Shown here piece by piece: positions 8,716 through 15,814 of a DNA stretch of 64,000 bases; within the stretch, counting starts at the first letter, position 1, and every line of letters starts with the position of its first letter. Position numbers and translations under genes: made by a program. The notes under the pieces are model-generated. The model was not told where the DNA came from. It saw only the letters and a list, made by a program, of their open reading frames with translations, and ran no database searches. The DNA is from Bradyrhizobium sp. AUGA SZCCT0176 (GTDB lineage Bacteria > Pseudomonadota > Alphaproteobacteria > Rhizobiales > Xanthobacteraceae), in NCBI RefSeq assembly GCF_018130145.1, contig NZ_JAFCMB010000025.1, forward strand, positions 18,291 to 82,290. Direction: 5' to 3'.

Positions 8716-9909
8716 TCATTGACGCCACTCGTTGTCGACGAAGATCGCGCCGCGCGCGAGGACTTTTTCTCCGGCCTCGAGGCCGCTGCGAATTTGCGTC
8801 AGGCCGTCCTGCTGGATTCCGATCTCGACCGGACGACGCTTGAACAGCAAGGGTTCGGTCTCGACCCAAACGGTGGCCGTGTCGCCCTCGCGGATCACAG
8901 CGTCGGTCGGCACCGCGGGATTCCTCGATGTTTCGCCGATGCTGATCCTGAACATCGCGAACATCTCGGATTTGAGCGCATGATCCGCATTCTCGATCTC
9001 GGACCGGACCACGACCCGGCGCGTCGTCAGGTCCGACGTCGAATTGATGGCGTTGATGCGTGCCTTGAACACCCGGTTCGGCACGGCGGAAACCCTGGCC
9101 TCGATCTCCTGGCCGATCCGCACCTGCGCGATATCCTGCTCGAAGATCTGGGCCTTCAGCCACACCGTCGAGAGGTCGGCGATCGTGTACAGGGCCTCGC
9201 CGGAATCGGCTTTGACATATTGCCCCGGTCCGACCTTGCGCGAGACGACGGTGCCATCGATCGGCGCCGTGATCGTGGTCACGCGGTTCAGCATGCCATC
9301 CTGCTCGAGCTTGGAAATTTCCGCATCCGCGCGGCCCAAAATCCGCAGGCGGACGCGGGCGGCTTCGAACGCCGTGTCCGCCGATCGCAGGTCATGTTCG
9401 GCGGCGGCAAGCTGCGCTTCGGCCTGCTGCAGGTCCTTGGACGGCGCAGCCTTGCCTTCATGGAGATCGCGAACGCGCTTTTCAAGGATAACAGCCAGAT
9501 TGTGCTGGGAGCCTGCCTTGCGTCTGGCGGCCTGGGCGGCGATGAAGTCGTTCTGCGGGACCAGTTGCTCGGGGCTGTCGATTTCCAGCAGCGGATCGCC
9601 CTTCTTGACCTGATCGCCGAGCTTGGCAACCAGACGGGTAACGCGGCCGGAGAACGGTGTCAGGACGATCGTGGAGGCATCCTCATTGTATCCGATCTGG
9701 CCGATCGCCGATCTTTGCGGGCGAAACGCAACTGTCTCAACCTTGGCGACCTGCAGCTGATGCATCTGATCGGGGACGACCCGGACAAAGTCCGCCCCCT
9801 TCATGGTGCCTTCGGCCAAAGCGAACGATGTCACGGCAGCCGATGCCGTCAACGACACGCCGAACAGGGCAATCAGCCAGGGAAAATGCGTTTTCGCCGT
9901 AATTGACAT
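8716..9909 (-). CDS. RND efflux periplasmic adaptor (HlyD/CusB family)
   Basis: Membrane-fusion protein of 397 residues from the ATG at 9909. A hydrophobic N-terminal segment (FPWLIALFGVSL) acts as signal or anchor. Order of parts: a barrel-sandwich first half (TPFSGRVTRLVAKLGDQVKK), an alpha-helical hairpin rich in Ala, Glu and Gln (about residues 100-180), the second lipoyl half (APIDGTVVSRKVGPGQYV) and a beta-barrel C-terminal region. It would link the RND permease to an outer-membrane channel. It precedes the permease gene in the same direction. A longer TTG-initiated form from 9936 is open but lacks a better ribosome-binding site. No metal-binding Met or His cluster typical of CusB is apparent, so metal specificity is open. 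Confidence 0.88.
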   Translation of the reverse strand: MSITAKTHFPWLIALFGVSLTASAAVTSFALAEGTMKGADFVRVVPDQMHQLQVAKVETVAFRPQRSAIGQIGYNEDASTIVLTPFSGRVTRLVAKLGDQVKKGDPLLEIDSPEQLVPQNDFIAAQAARRKAGSQHNLAVILEKRVRDLHEGKAAPSKDLQQAEAQLAAAEHDLRSADTAFEAARVRLRILGRADAEISKLEQDGMLNRVTTITAPIDGTVVSRKVGPGQYVKADSGEALYTIADLSTVWLKAQIFEQDIAQVRIGQEIEARVSAVPNRVFKARINAINSTSDLTTRRVVVRSEIENADHALKSEMFAMFRISIGETSRNPAVPTDAVIREGDTATVWVETEPLLFKRRPVEIGIQQDGLTQIRSGLEAGEKVLARGAIFVDNEWRQ

Positions 9910-10031
9910 GCCCCGGACGATACCCCAGCCGCGCAACCCAAAACAAAGAAATTCGCGCGGACCAAAGCATGCCGCTCGGGCCGCAGCTAGGGGCGGGGAG
10001 CTTCAAACCACTGGAATATCCGCGTCCCGCC

Positions 10032-11015
10032 TCAATTGCCGAGCGTGATGTTGGCTTCCTGAATGATCCCTGCGAATTTGTCCGATTCCGAACGGACGAA
10101 GGCGCGCAGCTCGGCATCGGTCATGCTGCGGGACACGATGCCCTGGATCGCCAGTTTCTCCTTGATGTCGGCCCGCTGCATGATCTGCGGCATCACCTCG
10201 GCGAGACGGGCGAGGATCGGCGGTGACGAGCTGGCGGGCGCGAACATCGCAAACCAGTTGAGGAGCTCGTAGCCGGCCAGTCCCGGAGCGTCGCTGAGCG
10301 GCGCGACATCGGGCAGTTGCGGCATGCGCTCGCGCGAGGTGACGGCGACCGCGCGGATCTTGCCGGCCTGGATCAACGGCAGCGCGGCGGCAAGACTGGA
10401 GAAGCTCATGGTGACGGCGCCGACCGCGACGTCGGTCACCGCCGGCGCCGAGCCGCGATAGGGCACGTGCTGGACATCGGTGCCGGCCATCTTGTTCATC
10501 AGTTCGCCGGCGAGATGCTGGGGATTTCCGACGCCCGAGGACGAATAGCTCAGTTTGCCCTTGTTGGCCTTGGCGAAGGCGATCAGGTCCGCAGGCGTCC
10601 GCACCGGGGAGCCGTCGGCGACGACGACCACGCAGGGCACTATCCCGGCGAGCGCGATCGGCACCAGCTCGGTCTCGGGCTGATAGGTCATTTTCTCCTT
10701 GTAGAGATGCTTGTTGATCGTGACCTCGCCTGACGCCGCCATCAGCAGCGTGTGGCCGTCATTGCCCGCCTTGGCGACAGCCTGGGCCGCGATCATCGCG
10801 GCCGCACCGGCGCGGTTCTCGACGATCACGGGCTGCCCCAACACCTCCCGCATCGGATCGGCCACGAGCCGCGCCACAAGATCGACGCCGCCGCCGGCCG
10901 GATAGCCGACGAGAATGCGCATGGTGTGATCGGGATAGACGGATTGCGCCCATGCCGAGCGGGCGCCGGTGAGGGCGGCTGCGCTGGCTGCGATGAAGAA
11001 GCGCCGTGAGATCAT
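10032..11015 (-). CDS. Bug/TctC-family tripartite tricarboxylate transporter binding protein
   Basis: Periplasmic solute-binding protein of 327 residues. The ATG at 11015 follows GGGAG at about 8 bases. A signal peptide with an Arg-Arg pair (MISRRFFIAASAAALTGARS) ends near AWAQ, so Tat export is possible. Bug-family marks include RILVGYPAGGGVDLVAR after the signal, VIVENRAGAA, and the HVPYRGSAPAVTDVAVG stretch that lines the ligand pocket. Relatives bind carboxylates such as citrate or tartrate, or aromatic acids. No TctA/TctB membrane genes are present, which is common because Bug genes are greatly expanded and often orphaned. It is separated from the adaptor gene by about 120 bases. Confidence 0.9.
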   Translation of the reverse strand: MISRRFFIAASAAALTGARSAWAQSVYPDHTMRILVGYPAGGGVDLVARLVADPMREVLGQPVIVENRAGAAAMIAAQAVAKAGNDGHTLLMAASGEVTINKHLYKEKMTYQPETELVPIALAGIVPCVVVVADGSPVRTPADLIAFAKANKGKLSYSSSGVGNPQHLAGELMNKMAGTDVQHVPYRGSAPAVTDVAVGAVTMSFSSLAAALPLIQAGKIRAVAVTSRERMPQLPDVAPLSDAPGLAGYELLNWFAMFAPASSSPPILARLAEVMPQIMQRADIKEKLAIQGIVSRSMTDAELRAFVRSESDKFAGIIQEANITLGN

Positions 11016-11496
11016 GGTCGCGTCTCCCAATGGGTCGCTCTTGTTAGAGCGTAGGGCGGTTTAGCGACAGTGTAATCCGTCGTCCGAACCGAAGACAAAA
11101 TGGCGGCACGCCTCCGGTTAACTAATCCACCCCACGGTCCTTAACTCCATTTCGATGTAAGCAATTCCGCTCTCAAACCCCTCTGTCTCCACGCTAAGGG
11201 TAGTGCTTATGGCCTTCCATCTCTTGTCGCGTTAGGACAATGGCGCGGCGCTCAAATCCTTTGTTTGGCATGCCTTGAAAGTTGCCAAACGTTCTTTTCC
11301 ATCATTTGCAATCTTCTTCAATATCTCAACCAGGAGTACAGTCCAATTTTGAGGGTTGAGAATCGTGTCCGATTATCCTGCAAGCCAAAAACTCTGGCGC
11401 CATATGTCGTCTTCCCGGTCCATGTGGATGCTACAGCGCAAACTCCTCTGGATTGCGCGGTCGGATACTCTTAACGACCCATAAAATGCATTTCAG
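11016..11496. other. Intergenic region, AT-richer right half
   Basis: No convincing gene. The left part holds a family 2 repeat (next entry). From about 11150 the composition becomes more AT-rich, marking the start of an accessory-looking stretch. A 69-codon open frame at 11265-11474 (+) has no ribosome-binding site and no recognisable features, so I do not call it. Confidence 0.5.
11051..11135 (+). repeat. Dispersed repeat, family 2, decayed copy
   Basis: Begins GTAGGGCGGTTTAGCGACAG, with GTAATCCGTCGTCCGAACC downstream and a degenerate inverted end (TTAACTAATCCACC). It resembles the copies at 13131, 25551 and 46829, with several substitutions. Confidence 0.7.
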
Positions 11497-12231
11497 CTAC
11501 GAGCGCATTTCAGATTCGACCTTTGAAGCAAATAGACGCATTGAAGCAAACAGCGTTTCATCATCGAACGCTTTCGCGGAAACCGCCATCGCGGTGATTG
11601 CTCGATAGTAAACATTGCGGGCATCGCGCTTGTGTGACGGATATCTATGGTGCTTCCAGGTGCCACTGACGTCGAACCCTTCTGGAAAGTACATGTCCAT
11701 AATGTGCGGAGAGGCGGCGTGAACATACCCCGAATATGCTTTGGATATAGTTCTGCCTACATCTTTCGCTCTTTCTAGCTCCGCGCCAGACAATGAGCTG
11801 CCGTGTACGTAGGCGCGAATTTTGTCGCGCTTAACCATTCCTCGGCTCAAACGTGAGCCGACAACATCATTCTGGTCCGAAAATTCTTCTGCATAAAAAT
11901 ACCGAAGGTACTCCATATGGCGGTCCGTGATATCGCTATTGATTACAGCAAGGGCCAGAAACCAAATATCCTCTTCTATCTCGTCGAGGCCCCGCTGCAT
12001 AATTCCTAGTTCCTGAAACAAGCCGCGTTCGAGGAGCGCTTCGACCGAATGCAAACTGCTAATCAATCGCGCTAGCTTTTGCACAATTGCCTGGCGTATT
12101 GATTGCTCCGCATACCGAAAGCGACCGTCGCGACCTCGCACGGGTTGCGGAACTTTCGTTTCGATTTGGCGAAACGCGTTCTCCAACGCCTGCAAAATAG
12201 GCCCGAAAAAGTAGGTCTTGGGCTGGGACAA
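11497..12231 (-). CDS. Hypothetical protein, AT-richer orphan gene
   Basis: A 244-residue soluble, mostly helical protein that I do not recognise. It has no signal peptide or membrane segment. Visible features are a charged helical middle (LGIMQRGLDEIEEDIWFLAL), a basic stretch around KRDKIRAYVHGSS, and an aromatic/His-rich C-terminal third (TWKHHRYPSHKRDA). The TTG start is strongly supported by AGGAGA 7 bases upstream. Base composition is clearly lower in GC than the flanking genes, suggesting horizontal acquisition. It stands alone, with remnants and repeats on its upstream side. No enzyme motif was found. Confidence 0.7.
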   Translation of the reverse strand: MSQPKTYFFGPILQALENAFRQIETKVPQPVRGRDGRFRYAEQSIRQAIVQKLARLISSLHSVEALLERGLFQELGIMQRGLDEIEEDIWFLALAVINSDITDRHMEYLRYFYAEEFSDQNDVVGSRLSRGMVKRDKIRAYVHGSSLSGAELERAKDVGRTISKAYSGYVHAASPHIMDMYFPEGFDVSGTWKHHRYPSHKRDARNVYYRAITAMAVSAKAFDDETLFASMRLFASKVESEMRS

Positions 12232-12309
12232 CGACAGTTCTCCTAGGGTCGAGGGACAAACTTGCGCAATGAAAAAATGGAATGATACTAACGAGCCGGC
12301 TTAATGATT

Positions 12310-12423
12310 TTGTCTCGCTTCTCCGCGCCGCGCCCACGTCATCCGTAACGGCCGCTGCAGCGCCTCTGCTGCTTCCCACGGCGTACGCATCCAGACATCG
12401 CGCTCCTCGCCGGTCGTGAGCAC
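12310..12423 (-). pseudogene. Remnant of a SOS response-associated peptidase (SRAP) C-terminus
   Basis: Read on the minus strand, 12423 to 12346 encodes VLTTGEERDVWMRTPWEAAE followed by ALQRPL. This matches the pattern near the C terminus of SRAP/YedK-type proteins as I know it from bradyrhizobia. After LQRPL the frame shifts, and the continuation (DDVGAARRSETKS) is in another frame. Nothing upstream encodes the catalytic N-terminal Cys domain. The fragment ends exactly where a family 2 repeat begins. I rate it a decayed gene end, with moderate certainty about the family. Confidence 0.4.
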
Positions 12424-12503
12424 GTAGAGCGAATTAGACAGCGTAATTCGCTGTCCGGTCGAAGACAAAGTGACGGATTATGCCTGCGGCTAATCCCCTG
12501 CGG
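12424..12503 (+). repeat. Dispersed repeat, family 2, diverged copy
   Basis: GTAGAGCGAATTAGACAGCG, then GTAATTCGCTGTCCGG, then an inverted end CGGATTATGCCTGCGGCTAA. Same layout as the copies at 13131 and 25551. It abuts the SRAP remnant. Confidence 0.7.
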
Positions 12504-12513
12504 CCTGCAATGA

Positions 12514-12539
12514 AGAGGCCGCCAACTGAGGCGGCCTCT
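12514..12539 (-). terminator. Hairpin AGAGGCCGCC...GGCGGCCTCT
   Basis: Perfect 10-base arms with the six-base loop AACTGA, 13 bases past the stop of the small secreted protein gene. The T-tract on the minus strand is weak. Closely related hairpins occur at 26360 (degenerate) and 27254, so it is also a dispersed motif. Confidence 0.55.
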
Positions 12540-12551
12540 CTCTAACCATTG

Positions 12552-12785
12552 CTACTGTTGGAACGGAGCACCTTTACAGACAACGATTGTATCAGCCTCC
12601 TGCACTTTCCACTTTCCAGCTTCGCAGGTGTAGCGCAGGCGCTCTCCGTTACAGATCTGTGCGCCGGTTGAATAAATTCTATTCGCAAAGATACATGCAT
12701 CCTTAGGAGCAGTTGGCGTTTGTTGTGCGCTCGCCTGCGCGATGCACCCTGCCGAAACAATCAAAACTGCAAACAACCTTCTCAT
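12552..12785 (-). CDS. Small secreted Cys-containing protein (DUF1496-like)
   Basis: A 77-residue exported protein from the ATG at 12785; an in-frame ATG at 12797 would add four residues. The signal peptide MRRLFAVLIVSAGCIAQASA is clear. The mature part is short and polar with four cysteines in ACIFAN, ICNGER, YTCEAG and VVCKGA, likely two disulfides. The YSTGAQICNGERLRYTCEAG pattern resembles the DUF1496 family, for which I know no function. It stands alone on the minus strand, with a hairpin just downstream. Composition is AT-richer than the core genes. Confidence 0.6.
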   Translation of the reverse strand: MRRLFAVLIVSAGCIAQASAQQTPTAPKDACIFANRIYSTGAQICNGERLRYTCEAGKWKVQEADTIVVCKGAPFQQ

Positions 12786-12797
12786 TATCGCCCCCAT

Positions 12798-13130
12798 TCA
12801 AGCGTGGAAGAATTCCACTCGCTTAGGTTAGGAGAATATGGTTGTACAATCAAATGATCCACAGCCAAATTCGGCTGCTCGTAAATCAAATTAGGCCATC
12901 AGCGACCAAGTACCAAGCGGCCTAAGAGAACGTACCGTGATCTTCGCCAATTCGGGTACGCGGAATTTGCATCCGATCGCTGTGGCGTTGGTTTGGGGGT
13001 TACCATGGCAAACAAGAGTAGCTGCTGTGACGGCTCGCATCAATCTGGCAAGTTCCTGCAGCTGTATGCCTGAGTGTGAACCACCAGCTTCTCCTGACGG
13101 AAGCGGCAAGTATCTGCTGATATTCAGCGC
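12798..13130. other. Intergenic, no supported gene
   Basis: About 330 bases. Two overlapping opposite open frames (12891-13109 minus, 12937-13134 plus) lack ribosome-binding sites and recognisable sequence. I see no other feature. Confidence 0.5.
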
Positions 13131-13300
13131 GTAGGGCGGATTAGCGACAGCGTAATCCGCCGTCCGAACCGAAGACAGAGGGGCGCATTACGCCTTCCGC
13201 CTTCGTTCCTTGGGGCTCGGGTGGACAAGTCCGCTGACCAGCCCCCACAAGGCTGCATCGGCGGCCTTCCAAGTAATTTCCGATTCACGGAAATTATGCT
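13131..13300 (+). repeat. Family 2 repeat extended to a terminal palindrome
   Basis: Starts GTAGGGCGGATTAGCGACAG and continues through CGTCCGAACCGAAGACAGAG and CCTTCCGCCTTCGTTCC to a perfect palindrome, TAATTTCCG-ATTCA-CGGAAATTA, at 13274-13296. A second extended copy with the same order (CTTCCGCCTTCGCTC, GGACAAGTC, CTGCATCGG, degenerate palindrome) lies at 28600-28745. Confidence 0.7.
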
Positions 13301-13340
13301 TGACAACTTCGCCAAATCAGAATATATCGGTTTCGTCTCA

Positions 13341-13665
13341 TCCCTTCACGAGGGGCGTATCGCGATCGTCACGGACGTGGGGTGGGATGCGGTGGACGTC
13401 GATGTTGCGCTTGACGGGCGCAGCAGAGGCGTACGGCGAAAGCATGTGGTCCTGGCGCCCGTAACGGCGTCAAGTCTTGCGGAGCGATCTGCGAGGCGAC
13501 GGTGGCAATAGAGGCCGTCTCACCGGGGAGAGCGCGTTATAAGCCGTAAAGCCATTGCGCAGGGAATGTCGGATGTTCTCCGCTGCCCTGTATGCTCATG
13601 TGCAGTGTTCTTTGCACTATTCGCACATGAGACCGCGGGTGCAGCGCGCATCCGGCATTCCCTGC
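13341..13665 (+). repeat. Degenerate non-coding element with long-range inverted arms
   Basis: A stretch beginning near TCACGAGGGGCGTATCGCG whose right part has 17-base inverted arms at 13559-13575 and 13649-13665 (GCAGGGAATG[T/C]CGGATG, 16 of 17 matching) enclosing about 70 bases. An open frame at 13221-13511 crosses it, but its peptide reads like translated repeat. I recall similar text scattered in bradyrhizobial genomes, often mis-annotated as short proteins. This is recognition from memory, not a search. Confidence 0.5.
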
Positions 13666-13749
13666 TCCCTTGTTTTGGGGAGAAACAGCATCAACCACTC
13701 GGGCGCATCGCGCCGCGGGATCGCGAACTCGTATCTGGAATTTGGGCGC

Positions 13750-13833
13750 CGTCATTGCGAGCGAAGCGAAGCAATCCATCGCGCGGCATCAATAAAGCAA
13801 AGCATGGATTGCTTCGCTGCGCTCGCAATGACG
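13750..13833. repeat. Long inverted repeat (CATTGCGAGCGAAGCGAAGC family)
   Basis: Arms at 13750-13778 and 13805-13833 pair at 28 of 29 positions and enclose a 26-base loop. It lies 22 bases beyond the stop of the GMC oxidoreductase gene and could act as its transcription terminator or an RNA stabiliser. Confidence 0.8.
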
Positions 13834-13855
13834 ACCAAGCTGTTTGAAATTCAAA

Positions 13856-15550
13856 TCACTGCATCGAGGCCGCAATCTTCTCCGCTGACATCAGCACCGG
13901 AAAATTGGTGTTGGCGCAGGGCACGACCGGGAAGATCGAGGCGTCGACGACGCGCAGGCCCTGCACGCCCTTGACGCGGCCTTCGGTGTCGACGACTGAC
14001 ATCGGATCCTCCGGCCGGCCCATGCGGCAGGAGCAGGAGGCGTGCCACACGCCGATGGTTCCCTTGCGCACGAAGGTCTCCAGCGCCTCGTCGTCGTTGA
14101 TCACGTCGTCGAACGAAAATCCTTCGACCACGAAATTGTCGATCATGTAATGGCGCAGCGCCGCTGGGCCGTCCATCAGGGTGGCGGCGATTTTGGTGAG
14201 GATCCTGTTCTTGTTGTTGACCACGCCGATCTTGCGCACGCGGTCGGTATAGGAGGCAGGGAAGGGCTTGTCGGTGACCGCCTTGACGGCGTCACTCATT
14301 TGCACCGCCGCCATCTTGCGGAAACCGCTCATCAGGCGATCGAGGTCGCGCCGGTCGGACAACAGGTTGAACTCGACGATCGGTTCAGCCGCCGGGTCGC
14401 GCGAGGCGAGCTTGACCTGTCCGGTTTCGGAATAGGTCTTGTTGACGAATGTCAGCGCCGAGCCGATTTGCTCGCCGACCGCATGCCAGGCCGATTTGCT
14501 CAGCACCACGACGAACATGTCGCCCTTCGGCACGCCGGGCAGTCCGGACGAATAACGCAAGCCGACCTGCATGTGACGCCTGGTATGCCCGTTCATGCGC
14601 GCGCCGCGGCGGACAAAAGAGGACAGCGAAATCGAGGGATGATCCATCAGGCGCTGGCCGACACCTTCAAGTCCCATCAGGACGGGAATTCCCATGTCCT
14701 TGAGGTGACCGACCGGGCCGATGCCGGCGCGCAGCAGATGCGCCGGCGAATGGATGGCGCCGCTGCAGAGAATGATCTCGCGGCCGCGGAATTCCTGCTC
14801 CTTGCCGTTGACGAGGGCCTTCACGCCGACGCAATGCGTGCCTTCGAACAGCAATTCCCTGACCTGCGTGTTGGTGGAGATCGTGAGATTGGCGCGCTTG
14901 CGCGTTTCGCGATCGAGATAGCCCATCGCGGCCGAGACGCGTTGCTCGGCCTGATTGGAATGGGTCACGGGGAAATAGCCGTCGACGAACTCGCCGTTCT
15001 GGTCCGGCAGGAATTGATGGCCGGCCTGCTGGAAGGCGTCAGCGAAAGCCTGCGAATGCTTCGTCCAGTGCTCCCTGGGGATTCGTCGCACCGGGATGCG
15101 GCCATCCTTGCCATGGAACGGCCCGTCGAAATCAAGGTCGCGCTCGACCTTCTTGAAGTAGGGCAGCACGTCCTTCCAACTCCAGCCGGTGGCGCCCCGC
15201 GCGTCCCATTCATCATAGTCGGTCGGTGCGCCGCGGTTGGCCATCTGGCCGTTGATCGAGGAGCCGCCGCCCAGCACCCGCGCCTGCTCGTATTTGCGCA
15301 AGGGCGGACGCCCCTCGTTGGGATTGTTATGGCTGACGATCTGCGTCGTGACCTTGAGTTCGGTCCAGTGGAAGCGCGGATCGAAATAGGCGGTGCCCGG
15401 ATAGCTATCCCTGATCTCGGCCGGCTCGTTGCCGGGCGGGGTGTCCTGGCCGGCTTCGCACAGCAGGACCTTGTTGGCGCTTTTGGCCGACAGCCGATGC
15501 GCCATGACCGAACCAGCCGAACCGCCGCCTACGATGATCGTGTCATACAC
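13856..15550 (-). CDS. GMC-family FAD oxidoreductase, choline/alcohol dehydrogenase-like
   Basis: A 564-residue flavoprotein. The FAD-binding Rossmann motif is at the very N terminus (TIIVGGGSAGSVMAHRL). GMC signature 1 is near residue 90 (GGSSINGQMANRGAPTDYDEW) and signature 2 near residue 250 (SGAIHSPAHLLRAGIG). The C-terminal active-site region is GVWHASCSCRMG, followed by CANTNFPVLMSAEKIA. It oxidises an alcohol to an aldehyde with FAD. Choline is the classic substrate of the closest named relative, BetA, but long-chain or polyethylene glycol alcohols are also possible. The GTG start is supported by GAGGAAA 7 bases upstream. It lies about 100 bases downstream of ccoS on the same strand. 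Confidence 0.88.
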   Translation of the reverse strand: MYDTIIVGGGSAGSVMAHRLSAKSANKVLLCEAGQDTPPGNEPAEIRDSYPGTAYFDPRFHWTELKVTTQIVSHNNPNEGRPPLRKYEQARVLGGGSSINGQMANRGAPTDYDEWDARGATGWSWKDVLPYFKKVERDLDFDGPFHGKDGRIPVRRIPREHWTKHSQAFADAFQQAGHQFLPDQNGEFVDGYFPVTHSNQAEQRVSAAMGYLDRETRKRANLTISTNTQVRELLFEGTHCVGVKALVNGKEQEFRGREIILCSGAIHSPAHLLRAGIGPVGHLKDMGIPVLMGLEGVGQRLMDHPSISLSSFVRRGARMNGHTRRHMQVGLRYSSGLPGVPKGDMFVVVLSKSAWHAVGEQIGSALTFVNKTYSETGQVKLASRDPAAEPIVEFNLLSDRRDLDRLMSGFRKMAAVQMSDAVKAVTDKPFPASYTDRVRKIGVVNNKNRILTKIAATLMDGPAALRHYMIDNFVVEGFSFDDVINDDEALETFVRKGTIGVWHASCSCRMGRPEDPMSVVDTEGRVKGVQGLRVVDASIFPVVPCANTNFPVLMSAEKIAASMQ

Positions 15551-15652
15551 TTTGGCATTTCCTCTTGTTGTTGATCTTGTTGCCGGGGAAGGTAGCGCAG
15601 CTCCGCGTCCGGGTCACGCCCGGCTGTCGCCGCCGTCCACGAGAGCGAATCG

Positions 15653-15814
15653 TCACGGATGTTCGGACGGGCGGCCGGTCTCGTCATGCAAAATCCGCTC
15701 GGCGGCCCCCTCGAGATCGTCGTACTGCCCGTTTTTGAGCGACCACATGAAGGCCGCCAGTGCGGTCAGGCCGATCCCGAGCGCGATCGGTATCAGATAG
15801 AAATAATCCTTCAT
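15653..15814 (-). CDS. ccoS: cbb3 oxidase maturation protein CcoS/FixS
   Basis: A 53-residue single-helix membrane protein, too short for many gene callers. It starts MKDYFYLIPIALGIGLTALA, followed by AFMWSLKNGQYDDLEGAAER, the hallmark of CcoS with the conserved W-x-x-x-x-G-Q-[FY]-D-D segment directly after the helix. CcoS is needed for insertion of heme and copper cofactors into the cbb3 catalytic subunit. Its ATG overlaps the ccoI stop (ATGA), so the two are translationally coupled, in the standard fixI-fixS order. The length is normal for the family. Confidence 0.9.
   Translation of the reverse strand: MKDYFYLIPIALGIGLTALAAFMWSLKNGQYDDLEGAAERILHDETGRPSEHP

Noticed and set aside
12891..13134. 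Two opposing short frames
   Set aside because: Neither has a start signal or recognisable sequence, and they overlap on opposite strands.
13221..13511. Open frame of 96 codons crossing the degenerate element
   Set aside because: Its peptide looks like translated dispersed repeat and it lacks a ribosome-binding site.
14042..15574. Plus-strand open frame of 510 codons opposite the GMC oxidoreductase
   Set aside because: Antisense shadow; GMC signatures on the minus strand are complete and the start has a ribosome-binding site there.
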